From the NCBI GenBank assembly GCA_003170415.1, contig PMZJ01000029.1, forward strand, positions 27,985-91,984: DNA of 64,000 nt, given 5' to 3'. Under the pieces are notes generated by a model. The model was not told the DNA's origin. It saw only the letters and a list, made by a program, of their open reading frames with translations, and did no database searches. Source of the stretch: Phycisphaerales bacterium. Its GTDB lineage: Bacteria > Planctomycetota > Phycisphaerae > Sedimentisphaerales > Anaerobacaceae. Both the position numbers and the translations under genes were made by a program. The first letter of the stretch is position 1. Each line of letters starts with the position of its first letter. Shown piece after piece: positions 17,467-24,482 of the stretch.

Positions 17467-18417
17467 TTAATATGATTCCTCCTGACTCTGTTCTTCCATC
17501 CATTTATCTGCGAGTTCCGATCTATCCTGCACTGGATCAATTCCTCCCAATTCAAGTTCTTTGGCATCTTCGAGTTTTAAACCACAGAATTCACATTCAA
17601 GTGAATCAGCGAGAAATGTTAGAGAAAGTATTTCAGTGTGCTCGTCGCATTCCCAATCATCTTGTGTATCGCCAAATAGTAATGCATCATTTCCACAAAT
17701 AGGGCATTCTACGACCATCACAGTCCAATCATCGACTGAGATTGTTGCTTTTTCACCAGAGATGCTATTAGCTTTCAATCTTGCTGCTTCAATCGCTTTA
17801 TGGACACGATCTACTCGTAAATCGTCGAATGATGAGAGGAACAATTTATTTTTTTCGTTATCTGTAAGTTTATAACTGTGGAATAAACTGGGTTCTCGCT
17901 TAAATAAGGTGTCGTATACGCAGAGAGTTAAGTATATTGTTCGATGAAGCTCATACTGTCGAAATGCTGGGAGAGTGGAATGTAACGCAAGATTTCGTGT
18001 ACGCTCTAAAAACCGAAGGTGGGAGCCAAGCTTTTGTTTTTGATCAGGAAACAAAATTCCAAAATAGGTAATACACTCAGGAAGTCCTATGGTTTTATAA
18101 TTAGAGCTCTTAAGTTGATATTCATAGAGTTTCCAAGGAGCTTTTTCGGGCATCTTTTCGGGTATATGGAAAGCTAATTTTAACTCTATCGGTATATCTA
18201 AATAAAGAAGGCATATATCATATTCGGTAAGCAATGCTTTAATCATAAACTCAACAGAAATTGCAAGAGTGCCAATAATAATTTGGTCATTAGCTGCGGA
18301 AGGAGACCAAGTCGTATGAAATTTATTCAATCCGAGATTTGCATAATCTATTGCAGATTTTGCAAGTCCTCTTTGAATATCACGGCAGACACTCTGTATG
18401 AAATCAGGAATACTCAT
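17467..18417 (-). CDS. Uncharacterised HEPN-like protein with C-terminal zinc ribbon
   Basis: 316 residues, visibly more AT-rich than its neighbours. The N-terminal two thirds is helical. FLERTRNLALHS contains R141-N142-x3-H146, the RN-x3-H pattern of HEPN ribonucleases and nucleotidyl-transfer partners. The C-terminal third has C238-x2-C241 (CPICGN) and C275-x2-C278 (CEFCGL), with C257 and H260 between, so one or two zinc sites. No antitoxin or partner gene is adjacent. HEPN proteins often act in toxin-antitoxin, anti-phage or RNA-processing roles; here it is a lone gene in an accessory region, so a defence role is possible but unproven. Confidence 0.55.
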   Translation of the reverse strand: MSIPDFIQSVCRDIQRGLAKSAIDYANLGLNKFHTTWSPSAANDQIIIGTLAISVEFMIKALLTEYDICLLYLDIPIELKLAFHIPEKMPEKAPWKLYEYQLKSSNYKTIGLPECITYFGILFPDQKQKLGSHLRFLERTRNLALHSTLPAFRQYELHRTIYLTLCVYDTLFKREPSLFHSYKLTDNEKNKLFLSSFDDLRVDRVHKAIEAARLKANSISGEKATISVDDWTVMVVECPICGNDALLFGDTQDDWECDEHTEILSLTFLADSLECEFCGLKLEDAKELELGGIDPVQDRSELADKWMEEQSQEESY

Positions 18418-18504
18418 CTTGTTTTTTCATCTGGTAATGGTTCTTATTTTCTATCATTCAATAATTCTACTCAACTCTGTCCTATTTTCAAGACCTAAAG
18501 GCAA

Positions 18505-18625
18505 GATATATCCGCCTGTGGCGGATAAGGGGTTAAGCAGACCTCACGCGGGCAACCCCGCCCGGAGAGCGGGGCTATATACAAACGCCCGATGCGGGCG
18601 TTCAAGGGGGATTAAGGTTTGAGCG
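18505..18625 (-). repeat. REP-like double-hairpin element (complete)
   Basis: Read on the minus strand: TTGAACGCCCGCATCGGGCG hairpin, TTTGTATATA, GCCCCGCTCTCCGGGCGGGG hairpin, then GTGAGGTCTGCTTAACCCC and CTTATCCGCC. It matches the copy at 11036-11180 almost base for base. Confidence 0.88.
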
Positions 18626-18724
18626 AATCTCGCGATTGCACTCCGCCTGTGGCGGACAAACGTGAATCTGACAAATCGGACATGTAGGACATGTAGGATG
18701 GGAAGGGGATTTGAAATTTGAGAG

Positions 18725-18795
18725 AATCCGCCTGCGGCGGATAAGAGGTTAAGTGTTCCTCGCGCAGGCAATCCCGGCCGGAGAGCGGGGGAATT
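18725..18795 (-). repeat. REP-like element, partial
   Basis: Carries the CCGCCTGCGGCGGATAAGAG, TTCCTCGCGCAGGCAA and CCGGCCGGAGAGCGGGG parts, but lacks the TATATACAAA linker and outer hairpin. Confidence 0.7.
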
Positions 18796-18798
18796 AAT

Positions 18799-18880
18799 TT
18801 AAGCAGGCCTCACGATTGCAACCCCGGCCAGAGGCCGGGGCTATATACAAACGACCATAAGATGGTCGTTCAGAGGGGAT
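18799..18880 (-). repeat. REP-like element with a changed hairpin
   Basis: Has GCAGGCCTCACGATTGCAAC, then CCCCGGCCAGAGGCCGGGG, TATATACAAA, and the outer hairpin ACGACCATaagATGGTCGT. The outer arms differ from other copies, yet pair with each other, so base changes are compensated. Confidence 0.8.
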
Positions 18881-18899
18881 AATATATACGTCATTGGCA

Positions 18900-18985
18900 A
18901 AACGGGCGGTGTGGGGTTATATACAAACGCCCACAGTGGTTCGACAAGCTCACCATAAAATAGTGGGCGTTCAGGGGGGTGCGTC
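18900..18985 (-). repeat. REP-like element with a nested second repeat
   Basis: GTGGGGTTATATACAAACGC leads into the hairpin ACGCCCAC...GTGGGCGT, ending in TTCAGGGGGG. The loop holds GTTCGACAAGCTCACC, the core of the TCGAA-type family, so one repeat lies inside another. Confidence 0.75.
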
Positions 18986-19002
18986 GCTGGCGAGGCCAGC
19001 GA
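18984..19002 (+). promoter_or_regulatory. Hairpin just before the transposase start
   Basis: TCGCTGGCGAGGCCAGCGA forms a 7-base stem with a 5-base loop, ending 20 bases before the ATG of the Y1 transposase. It could limit translation or be a recognition hairpin. Confidence 0.5.
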
Positions 19003-19022
19003 TTTAAGGTTAGAATACAAGC

Positions 19023-19466
19023 ATGGCGAAAACATTAGGGTATATGATAACGTTCACAATGTACGGGACATGGCTACAGGGGGACAAGAGGGGTTTTGTT
19101 AAAGATGGAGAAGTGCGAGGTGAAAATACAGCATTGAAGAAAAGCAACGCCGAGAGTATGTCGGGGAGTGAAGTAAAATTCGGGCGAAAAAAAAAGGAAA
19201 TTGTAATGGGGGCGATCACAGAGGCGGCGAAGAGGTTCAAGCAAAAGATTCTCGCGATGGGGGTGTTTTCGAAGCACGTTCATATTGTGTGTGAATACGT
19301 CGATGTCCCAATAGGGGTTATTGTTGGTTATTACAAGAACGCAGGGCGAGTGGCACTGCAGAAAAACGGGTTCAAGGGGAGAGTGTGGACAAATGGCTAT
19401 AATACGAAGTTCTGTTTCGATGAAAAGTCATTGAAAAATAGAATTGAATATGTTGAGGGGCATTGA
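19023..19466 (+). CDS. REP-associated tyrosine transposase-like (Y1/HUH) protein
   Basis: 147 residues. The start MITFTMYGTWLQGDKRGF is typical of Y1_Tnp proteins linked to REP sequences. The HUH metal motif is H85-V-H87 (SKHVHIV); the candidate nucleophile tyrosine is Y103 or Y104 in VGYYKNAGRV; RVWTNGYNTKFCFDEKSLKNRIEYV is the usual C-terminal block. No TnpB or IS ends are seen, so a domesticated RAYT rather than an IS200 element is likely. The REP-like array directly upstream supports this. All key residues are present, so it may be active. Confidence 0.82.
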   Translation: MAKTLGYMITFTMYGTWLQGDKRGFVKDGEVRGENTALKKSNAESMSGSEVKFGRKKKEIVMGAITEAAKRFKQKILAMGVFSKHVHIVCEYVDVPIGVIVGYYKNAGRVALQKNGFKGRVWTNGYNTKFCFDEKSLKNRIEYVEGH

Positions 19467-20031
19467 AACACAGATTGCCGGGGCAGGCAGGGAACGCTTC
19501 GCGGGATATTAGAACAGTCGAACAGTTGAGCAGTGGAAATCTGCCCGCCAAAAGGCGACTATTTAACAAGTATAACATCAACTGTCGTAAGCACTTACAA
19601 ATAAGTAGGGGACCCATTCGACTGCGCTCAGGGCAGGCATTTTTGCCATCATTTTTGATGTAACTACTTTCAATACAATGGTTTAAATTCTGGACAAAAA
19701 CGGTTGTTATCCATTTTCGCGCAAGTGTTTTTGGGCCAAATCCAAAATTCTGAAAATTTTTTCTATTCCTTTTCCCACAAGGACTTAAGTGCATTTCGGG
19801 GCATCCCAAAAATCGGAATTTTCGTCAAAAGCGCGCAAGTTCGCGCCATATACAGAGGGACGCGCGAAGCCGGGACGCTTCGCGAGAAAGTAGATAGGTG
19901 AACAGGCGAGCAGATGAGAAAAAGGCAGAGAACGGAGGACAGAAGACGGATGACTGAGAACGGAAGAATGAAAAATTTAGAATTTAGAATTGCGAATGTA
20001 GAAGTAATGGCAAAAAAGGAGGATTGAGAAA
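19467..20031. other. Intergenic region with repeat fragments
   Basis: No gene supported. TCGAA-type copy at 19613-19640 (translating to ACPERSRMG on the minus strand), AACAGTCGAACAGTTGAGCAG (19511-19531), and an AT-rich part 19700-19830 with GGCCAAATCCAAAATTCTGA. A GGAGG Shine-Dalgarno for the next gene lies at the end. Confidence 0.55.
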
Positions 20032-20625
20032 ATGGCGAGGATTCAATTCAATGTTCCAAACTGGGTTGACCGGATTTTAGTTCGGCCTATGCTGACATAT
20101 CGTCGGATACGTTATGGGCAAGCGTTCAGGAAGATTCCGCTTGGGGAAGGGAAATTCACGATTGTTGAGCCGGTGGACTTTTATCAGGTCAACAGGTTTA
20201 ACTGGTGCGCGAAGGAAAACGGGCCTCGAACATACGCGGTCCGGCTGGTGGCTGATTTGCATAACAGGACAAAGATTATTTCGATGCACAGGGAAATAAT
20301 GGGAGCACCGGCGGGGATGCTGGTTGACCATCGCAATCGGGACACTCTCGATAACAGGAGAAAGAACCTTCGCTTAGCGACACATTCGCAGAACCAGTTC
20401 AATAAAGGAAAGACCACCAGAAAGACAACATCTCGATTTATCGGCGTATTCTTTGAAAAATACTCCGGCAGGTGGGTCGCCAGAACCACCGTCGAGGGGA
20501 AAAGGATATGGCTTGGGAGATTCGATAGTGAAATAGAAGCGGCGAGAGTTTATGATGAGGCAGCGAAGAAATATCATGGGGAATTCGCCCAGTTAAATTT
20601 CTCAGAATCAGCGGATAGCGGGTAG
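20032..20625 (+). CDS. HNH endonuclease with AP2 DNA-binding domain
   Basis: 197 residues. The first part carries an HNH_3-type nuclease: ISMHREIMG followed by VDHRNRDTLDNRRKNLRLAT, with the paired histidines and asparagines of that fold. From about 135, SRFIGVFFEKYSGRWVARTT...KRIWLGRFDSEIEAARVYDEAA...GEFAQLNF is an AP2/ERF domain. Such proteins are usually free-standing homing endonucleases of phages or mobile introns; no host intron or intein is seen here. AAGGAGG precedes the start. It sits in the same accessory block as the transposase. Confidence 0.88.
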   Translation: MARIQFNVPNWVDRILVRPMLTYRRIRYGQAFRKIPLGEGKFTIVEPVDFYQVNRFNWCAKENGPRTYAVRLVADLHNRTKIISMHREIMGAPAGMLVDHRNRDTLDNRRKNLRLATHSQNQFNKGKTTRKTTSRFIGVFFEKYSGRWVARTTVEGKRIWLGRFDSEIEAARVYDEAAKKYHGEFAQLNFSESADSG

Positions 20626-20697
20626 CGGACAGTTTTTCAAATCAAAAATAAAATCGCAAAATGTAAAAATGTGGTACCTACTGCCAAACCGGCGGGG

Positions 20698-21675
20698 TTA
20701 GTTCTTCTCTTTAAGTTCGTTATCGAATTTGTTGCGGTTGGCGTCCCACCATTTCTGGGCCTGGTCGTAGGTATCGAAGTCCTGAGAGACGAGAGAAGTT
20801 ATCGCTGATTTGACTTCGTCGCGAAAATCAGGATTGACGTCTTTGAGGCCCGTAATCAGGATATCCATAGCGGCGGGGCTGGCGATATCAGTAAGCGAGG
20901 AAAGGGCAGTTTCCTTGACGTCTTCGAACTGGCTGGCGATGGCAACTTTCAGGACCGAAAGACGAATAGCGGGTTCCTTCCGGTCGGCGACCTCAATGGC
21001 GGCGGTCCTGACCTCTTCGCTGTCATCGGCGAGGGCTGAAACAAGGACACTGCCAACCGCCGGGTCGGTAACAAAGGTGCAGGCCCTGACAGCACTTTGG
21101 CGGATTCGGGATTCGCTGTCTTTCATCGCCTTAGCGGCGACATAGACCACATTGGGGTCGCTCGACCCTTTCATCGCGAGCATTTCTATGGCGACGATGC
21201 GAACCTTGACATTGTTATCATCGAGGGCCTTATACACAAGAGCGGGCATTGATTCCGGGTGTGCAGCCGCAAACTTGGTGATAAAGTCGATTTTTTCCTC
21301 GGCACTTTTCAAAGATTCGAGGTGTTTCAAATCCGCCGGCTCTGGTATCGGAGAAGCTTTGAGCTGAGAGGACGAGGGGGCTTTTTGCTGCACAGCCGTT
21401 TTCGCGTCAGCGGCTTCGGGCGCGGTCTTGTCAGCGGTCGTCTCTTTATTATCCACGGCGGATTCGGTCGGCAAAGTGACTGCACCGGGACCATTAGCTT
21501 CAACCACAGGCGTTGCAATTTGTGTATCCTGCTCAGGCGATTTTTTATCACTTGCTGCCGGGGCGGAAGCATTATCCTGTTTCTTTCGGCACCCTGCGGC
21601 CATAACCACAGCCAAAAGCAACGTAATTATCAGTCCGGCTCTAATCGCCATCTTGAATTTTAATATCCGATTCAT
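20698..21675 (-). CDS. HEAT-repeat lipoprotein
   Basis: 325 residues. A lipoprotein signal ends in AAGC (C29), then an Ala/Pro/Lys-rich linker (30-110) and about five HEAT repeats (EKIDFITKFAAAHPE..., NNVKVRIVAIEMLAM, SESRIRQSAVRACTFV, DSEEVRTAAIEVAD). The final stretch QDFDTYDQAQKWWDANRNKF is common in planctomycete HEAT proteins. The ATG at 21675 is chosen because GAGGGTC lies upstream and the signal peptide begins there. A related gene starts at 63498. It is probably an envelope scaffold; partners unknown. Confidence 0.8.
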   Translation of the reverse strand: MNRILKFKMAIRAGLIITLLLAVVMAAGCRKKQDNASAPAASDKKSPEQDTQIATPVVEANGPGAVTLPTESAVDNKETTADKTAPEAADAKTAVQQKAPSSSQLKASPIPEPADLKHLESLKSAEEKIDFITKFAAAHPESMPALVYKALDDNNVKVRIVAIEMLAMKGSSDPNVVYVAAKAMKDSESRIRQSAVRACTFVTDPAVGSVLVSALADDSEEVRTAAIEVADRKEPAIRLSVLKVAIASQFEDVKETALSSLTDIASPAAMDILITGLKDVNPDFRDEVKSAITSLVSQDFDTYDQAQKWWDANRNKFDNELKEKN

Positions 21676-21789
21676 TTTTTGTGACCCTCTCAAAAATATG
21701 CCAACCAATGAGAATATATCGGCAGGTTTGTTTGATTGCAACAGGCATTTGGGGCGATGCGGCCCGACAAGCGAGACAATACAGACGGG

Positions 21790-23139
21790 TTATTTGGTGA
21801 GCCAGAGGGCGAAGATGGTGTTGGCGATGTCGGTGTTGTCGATGTATGGGCCGCGGAGGGGGTCGTTTCCGTCGATGGTTTCAGTGAATTTTTCCGCCCC
21901 CCTGCCTTTGGCGAAGAAGGGGACAAGCGAATTGGTGTGATTCCTGCTGTGCCATTCGATATCGGGCAATTTGCCTGGCCCGTTGCTGATGATGTCATTC
22001 CAAACAAACCCACGGTCTGTTTGTCCTGAGCCGGGGCCTGTGATGTGGCCTGTTTCGTGGTCGGCAGTGATGATGACAAGTGTTTCGTTCCAATTGCTGT
22101 TGGTATCAATCCAACGGATGACGGCTTCGATACTCTTGTTAAAGTCGTCCATTTCCTCTATAAGGCGACCCGATTCGTTGGCGTGTGCGGTCCAGTCAAC
22201 GGCACCGCCTTCAATCATAATAAAGAAACCATTGGGGTCATTGTTGAGGACGTTCAGGGCGGCATTTGTCATTTCCGCGAGCGTTGGGACGGTCTGGGTC
22301 AAAGGCACCTGATATGGGTCGGCTGAGGCGTCGCCAGAACGTTTTTGCTGGGTAGTGTCATAAACCTGTACGAGACCGAAGACGCGATTCGGAGTTTTAC
22401 CTTTTGCGAGGGCCTGGAATTCGGCGCGTGTCTGGATGAGTGTCCAGGGGTTTGCGCTGCCGCCTGCCGAACCATTTTTCAGATTGGCCCAGGTTGCCTC
22501 GCTGATATATTTGTAGTTTGGCTCTTGTGTCCGCCTGCCATCGGAATCATAAAATGGATGGCCCGCGCCCATAATACAATCGACGGAGTTACTGTCGAGC
22601 ATATCATCGGCGATTTGGGTGAGATTGCTCCTTGCGCCGTTGTGGATGACGAAGCCGGCGGGGGTGGCGTCATCGAAGAAAACAGTGGTGATTACGCCTG
22701 CGGCTTTGCCAAGCTGTTTGGCCCGCTCAGAAAGATTCAAAACGGGGCGGCCATCGATATCGAGGCCGAGGGTTTTGTTACGGGTTTTGACGCCCGTGGC
22801 CATAGCGGTCGCGGCTGCTGCGGAATCGGTGAAACCCTTATCGACGTAAGCAAAGCTGTGCCAGACGAGGTTAGCATCATAGGAGCCGCCGTAGGGGTAG
22901 GTGCTCATCGCGAGACGGACGGGAAAATCCTCATAGGGCTGACAGGGTGAATCGCCGCAGTCATAATAGTCGGCGGATTTATAGTGATTGAAGCCGCCGC
23001 CATCGGCAATCATAATTATGACGTTTTTGGGGCCGCTGCGATGAGCGCGAGGAGATGTTTGTTTGGCCGGGGAAGAACATCCGCAGATGCCGCCAAATAA
23101 AATCAGGCCGAGCAATATGTTTCTAATCAGCATCTTCAT
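21790..23139 (-). CDS. Alkaline phosphatase (PhoA superfamily) lipoprotein
   Basis: 449 residues. Lipoprotein signal ending FGGICGC. Motifs: NVIIMIADGGG for the first metal site, the phosphorylated Ser in FTDSAAAATAMATG, EGGAVDWTAHAN, and TADHETGHITG for the zinc ligands. It hydrolyses phosphate monoesters outside the cytoplasmic membrane, probably for phosphate scavenging. No Pho box was identified. It is divergent from hisC with 120 bases between starts. The frame extends upstream, but the extension is low-complexity SDKSDMSDGSD and not a credible N-terminus. Confidence 0.92.
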   Translation of the reverse strand: MKMLIRNILLGLILFGGICGCSSPAKQTSPRAHRSGPKNVIIMIADGGGFNHYKSADYYDCGDSPCQPYEDFPVRLAMSTYPYGGSYDANLVWHSFAYVDKGFTDSAAAATAMATGVKTRNKTLGLDIDGRPVLNLSERAKQLGKAAGVITTVFFDDATPAGFVIHNGARSNLTQIADDMLDSNSVDCIMGAGHPFYDSDGRRTQEPNYKYISEATWANLKNGSAGGSANPWTLIQTRAEFQALAKGKTPNRVFGLVQVYDTTQQKRSGDASADPYQVPLTQTVPTLAEMTNAALNVLNNDPNGFFIMIEGGAVDWTAHANESGRLIEEMDDFNKSIEAVIRWIDTNSNWNETLVIITADHETGHITGPGSGQTDRGFVWNDIISNGPGKLPDIEWHSRNHTNSLVPFFAKGRGAEKFTETIDGNDPLRGPYIDNTDIANTIFALWLTK

Positions 23140-23259
23140 ATCTGAATGACGATTATAATAACAGGGCATTATATTTACCAGCGGGGGCTTCTTTTTTTGC
23201 GTCGAAGACGTATAATCAGACCCGTCGGACATATCGGACTTGTCTGACAAGGAGTAATA

Positions 23260-24390
23260 ATGGGTTATTTTCGCGATAATATCGAACAGATGAAAGGGTA
23301 TGAGCCGGGGTTTCAGCCCCCCGCCGATTTGCTTCGCAAATGCGAAACAGCGGGGGCAGGCCTGGTAAAGCTCAACACCAATGAGAACCCTTACCCCCCA
23401 ACGCCGGCGGTTTTGAAGGCGATTAGTGAGATAAAGACGGAGCAGTTGCGCAGGTATCCTGACCCGATGGGTAATGTGTTTCGCGAGGCGGCGGCGAAAA
23501 TCAATGGGGTAGAGCCGGACTGGATTATGGTCTGCAACGGCGGGGACGAGCTGCTGAGTATGGCGTTTACGGCATTTTGCGATAAAAAGCGGCCGGTTGC
23601 GTATCCCGTGCCGACGTATTCACTTTACCCGGTGCTGGCGCAAATTCAGGGCTGCAAGGCACTCGAGGTGCCCTTCGATGAGGAATTTAATCTGCCTTCA
23701 AAATTAGCGAGGACCAAAGCGGCGTTGACAATCGTATGCAATCCGAACGCACCAAGCGGAACAGTTATAGAAACGGAAGAGCTTGCGGAATTAGCGGCGG
23801 AGATAAAGGGCGTATTGCTGATTGATGAGGCATACGTGGATTTCGCAGAGCAAAACTGTACTGAATTAGTCAAACAGTTCGATAATGTAATTATACTTCG
23901 CAGCTTGAGCAAAGGGTATTCGCTTGCTGGGTTGCGCTTTGGATACGCGATTGCCAAGCCGGGGTTGATAGAGGGACTGCTGAAGGTCAAGGATTCATAC
24001 AACGCAGACACGATAGCGATAACGGCGGCAACAGCGGCGATTAGCGACCAGGATTACTTCAAGCAAACGATTGAGAAAGTAAAGGCGGAACGCAAACGGC
24101 TAAGTGAGCAGTTGAGAGCGATGGGCTTTACGCTGCCTGACAGCTCGTCGAATTTTGTTTTCGCTGAACCACCTTCGGCAACCCGTTCGACTGGTTCGAC
24201 AAGCTCACCACAGGCATGCTCAGGGCGGGCAAGCCGGGCGAAAAGTATTTTTGATAAACTCGTGCAGCGGAATATTTATGTGCGATACTGGGATTTGCCC
24301 GGCATCGAGAATAAGCTGAGAATAAGCGTCGGGACAAAAGAACAGAATGATACGCTTTTGTCGGCGTTGAAAGAAATTGTATCCGCGTAA
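23260..24390 (+). CDS. hisC: Histidinol-phosphate aminotransferase with an in-frame repeat insertion
   Basis: 376 residues. PLP enzyme of histidine synthesis. NTNENPYPPTP at the N-terminus, CNPNAPSGTVI, DEAYVDF, the PLP lysine K218 in LRSLSKGYSLAGLRFGY, and LRISVGT at the end. Between FVFAEPP and AKSIFDKL about 20 extra residues (304-323, rich in Ser/Thr/Arg/Ala) are encoded by a TCGAA-type dispersed repeat (24172-24238). Normal HisC has a short loop here, so the protein probably tolerates the insert. AAGGAG lies 5-6 bases before the ATG. Confidence 0.94.
   Translation: MGYFRDNIEQMKGYEPGFQPPADLLRKCETAGAGLVKLNTNENPYPPTPAVLKAISEIKTEQLRRYPDPMGNVFREAAAKINGVEPDWIMVCNGGDELLSMAFTAFCDKKRPVAYPVPTYSLYPVLAQIQGCKALEVPFDEEFNLPSKLARTKAALTIVCNPNAPSGTVIETEELAELAAEIKGVLLIDEAYVDFAEQNCTELVKQFDNVIILRSLSKGYSLAGLRFGYAIAKPGLIEGLLKVKDSYNADTIAITAATAAISDQDYFKQTIEKVKAERKRLSEQLRAMGFTLPDSSSNFVFAEPPSATRSTGSTSSPQACSGRASRAKSIFDKLVQRNIYVRYWDLPGIENKLRISVGTKEQNDTLLSALKEIVSA
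24172..24238 (-). repeat. Dispersed TCGAA-type repeat inside hisC
   Basis: Read on the minus strand it contains CCTGAGCATGCCTGTGGTGAGC and TTGTCGAACCAGTCGAACGG, the same blocks as the array at 14941-15200. Its length and phase keep hisC open. Confidence 0.85.
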
Positions 24391-24404
24391 AGGACTATGC
24401 TATA

Positions 24405-24476
24405 AAAAAGCGAACGGCGAAAATACACAGAAAGACCAAAGAGACCGACGTTAATATCTCGCTGAATCTCGACGGC
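24405..24476 (+). pseudogene. Remnant of the hisB 5' end
   Basis: 24 codons after the hisC stop translate to KKRTAKIHRKTKETDVNISL and NLDG, matching residues 2-25 of HisB (encoded at 26316) with one change (I for L). At DNA level 10 of 24 codons differ, nine of them silently. The start codon is lost. It is in frame with the GH43 gene that begins 6 bases later. Confidence 0.9.
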
Positions 24477-24482
24477 ATAGGA

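Larger units (their letters stand above)
18418..19022. other. Array of REP-like elements upstream of the Y1 transposase
   Basis: No gene. Four double-hairpin units or parts of units, all in the same orientation, fill the space; individual copies are listed separately. The whole resembles a BIME-type cluster next to its presumed transposase. Confidence 0.7.

Noticed and set aside
19023-19466. Complete IS200/IS605 element
   Set aside because: No TnpB gene and no clear left and right ends in the flanks; association with REP-like hairpins fits a RAYT better.
19372-19809. 145-residue minus-strand frame
   Set aside because: It overlaps the end of the transposase gene and contains ACPERSRMG, the translation of a dispersed repeat.
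22345-22950. 201-residue frame opposite the alkaline phosphatase
   Set aside because: It is fully antisense to a gene with intact catalytic motifs and has no recognisable features.
23140-23250. Longer N-terminus for the alkaline phosphatase
   Set aside because: The extension is SDKSDMSDGSD low-complexity sequence and would bury the lipoprotein signal; ATG 23139 fits.
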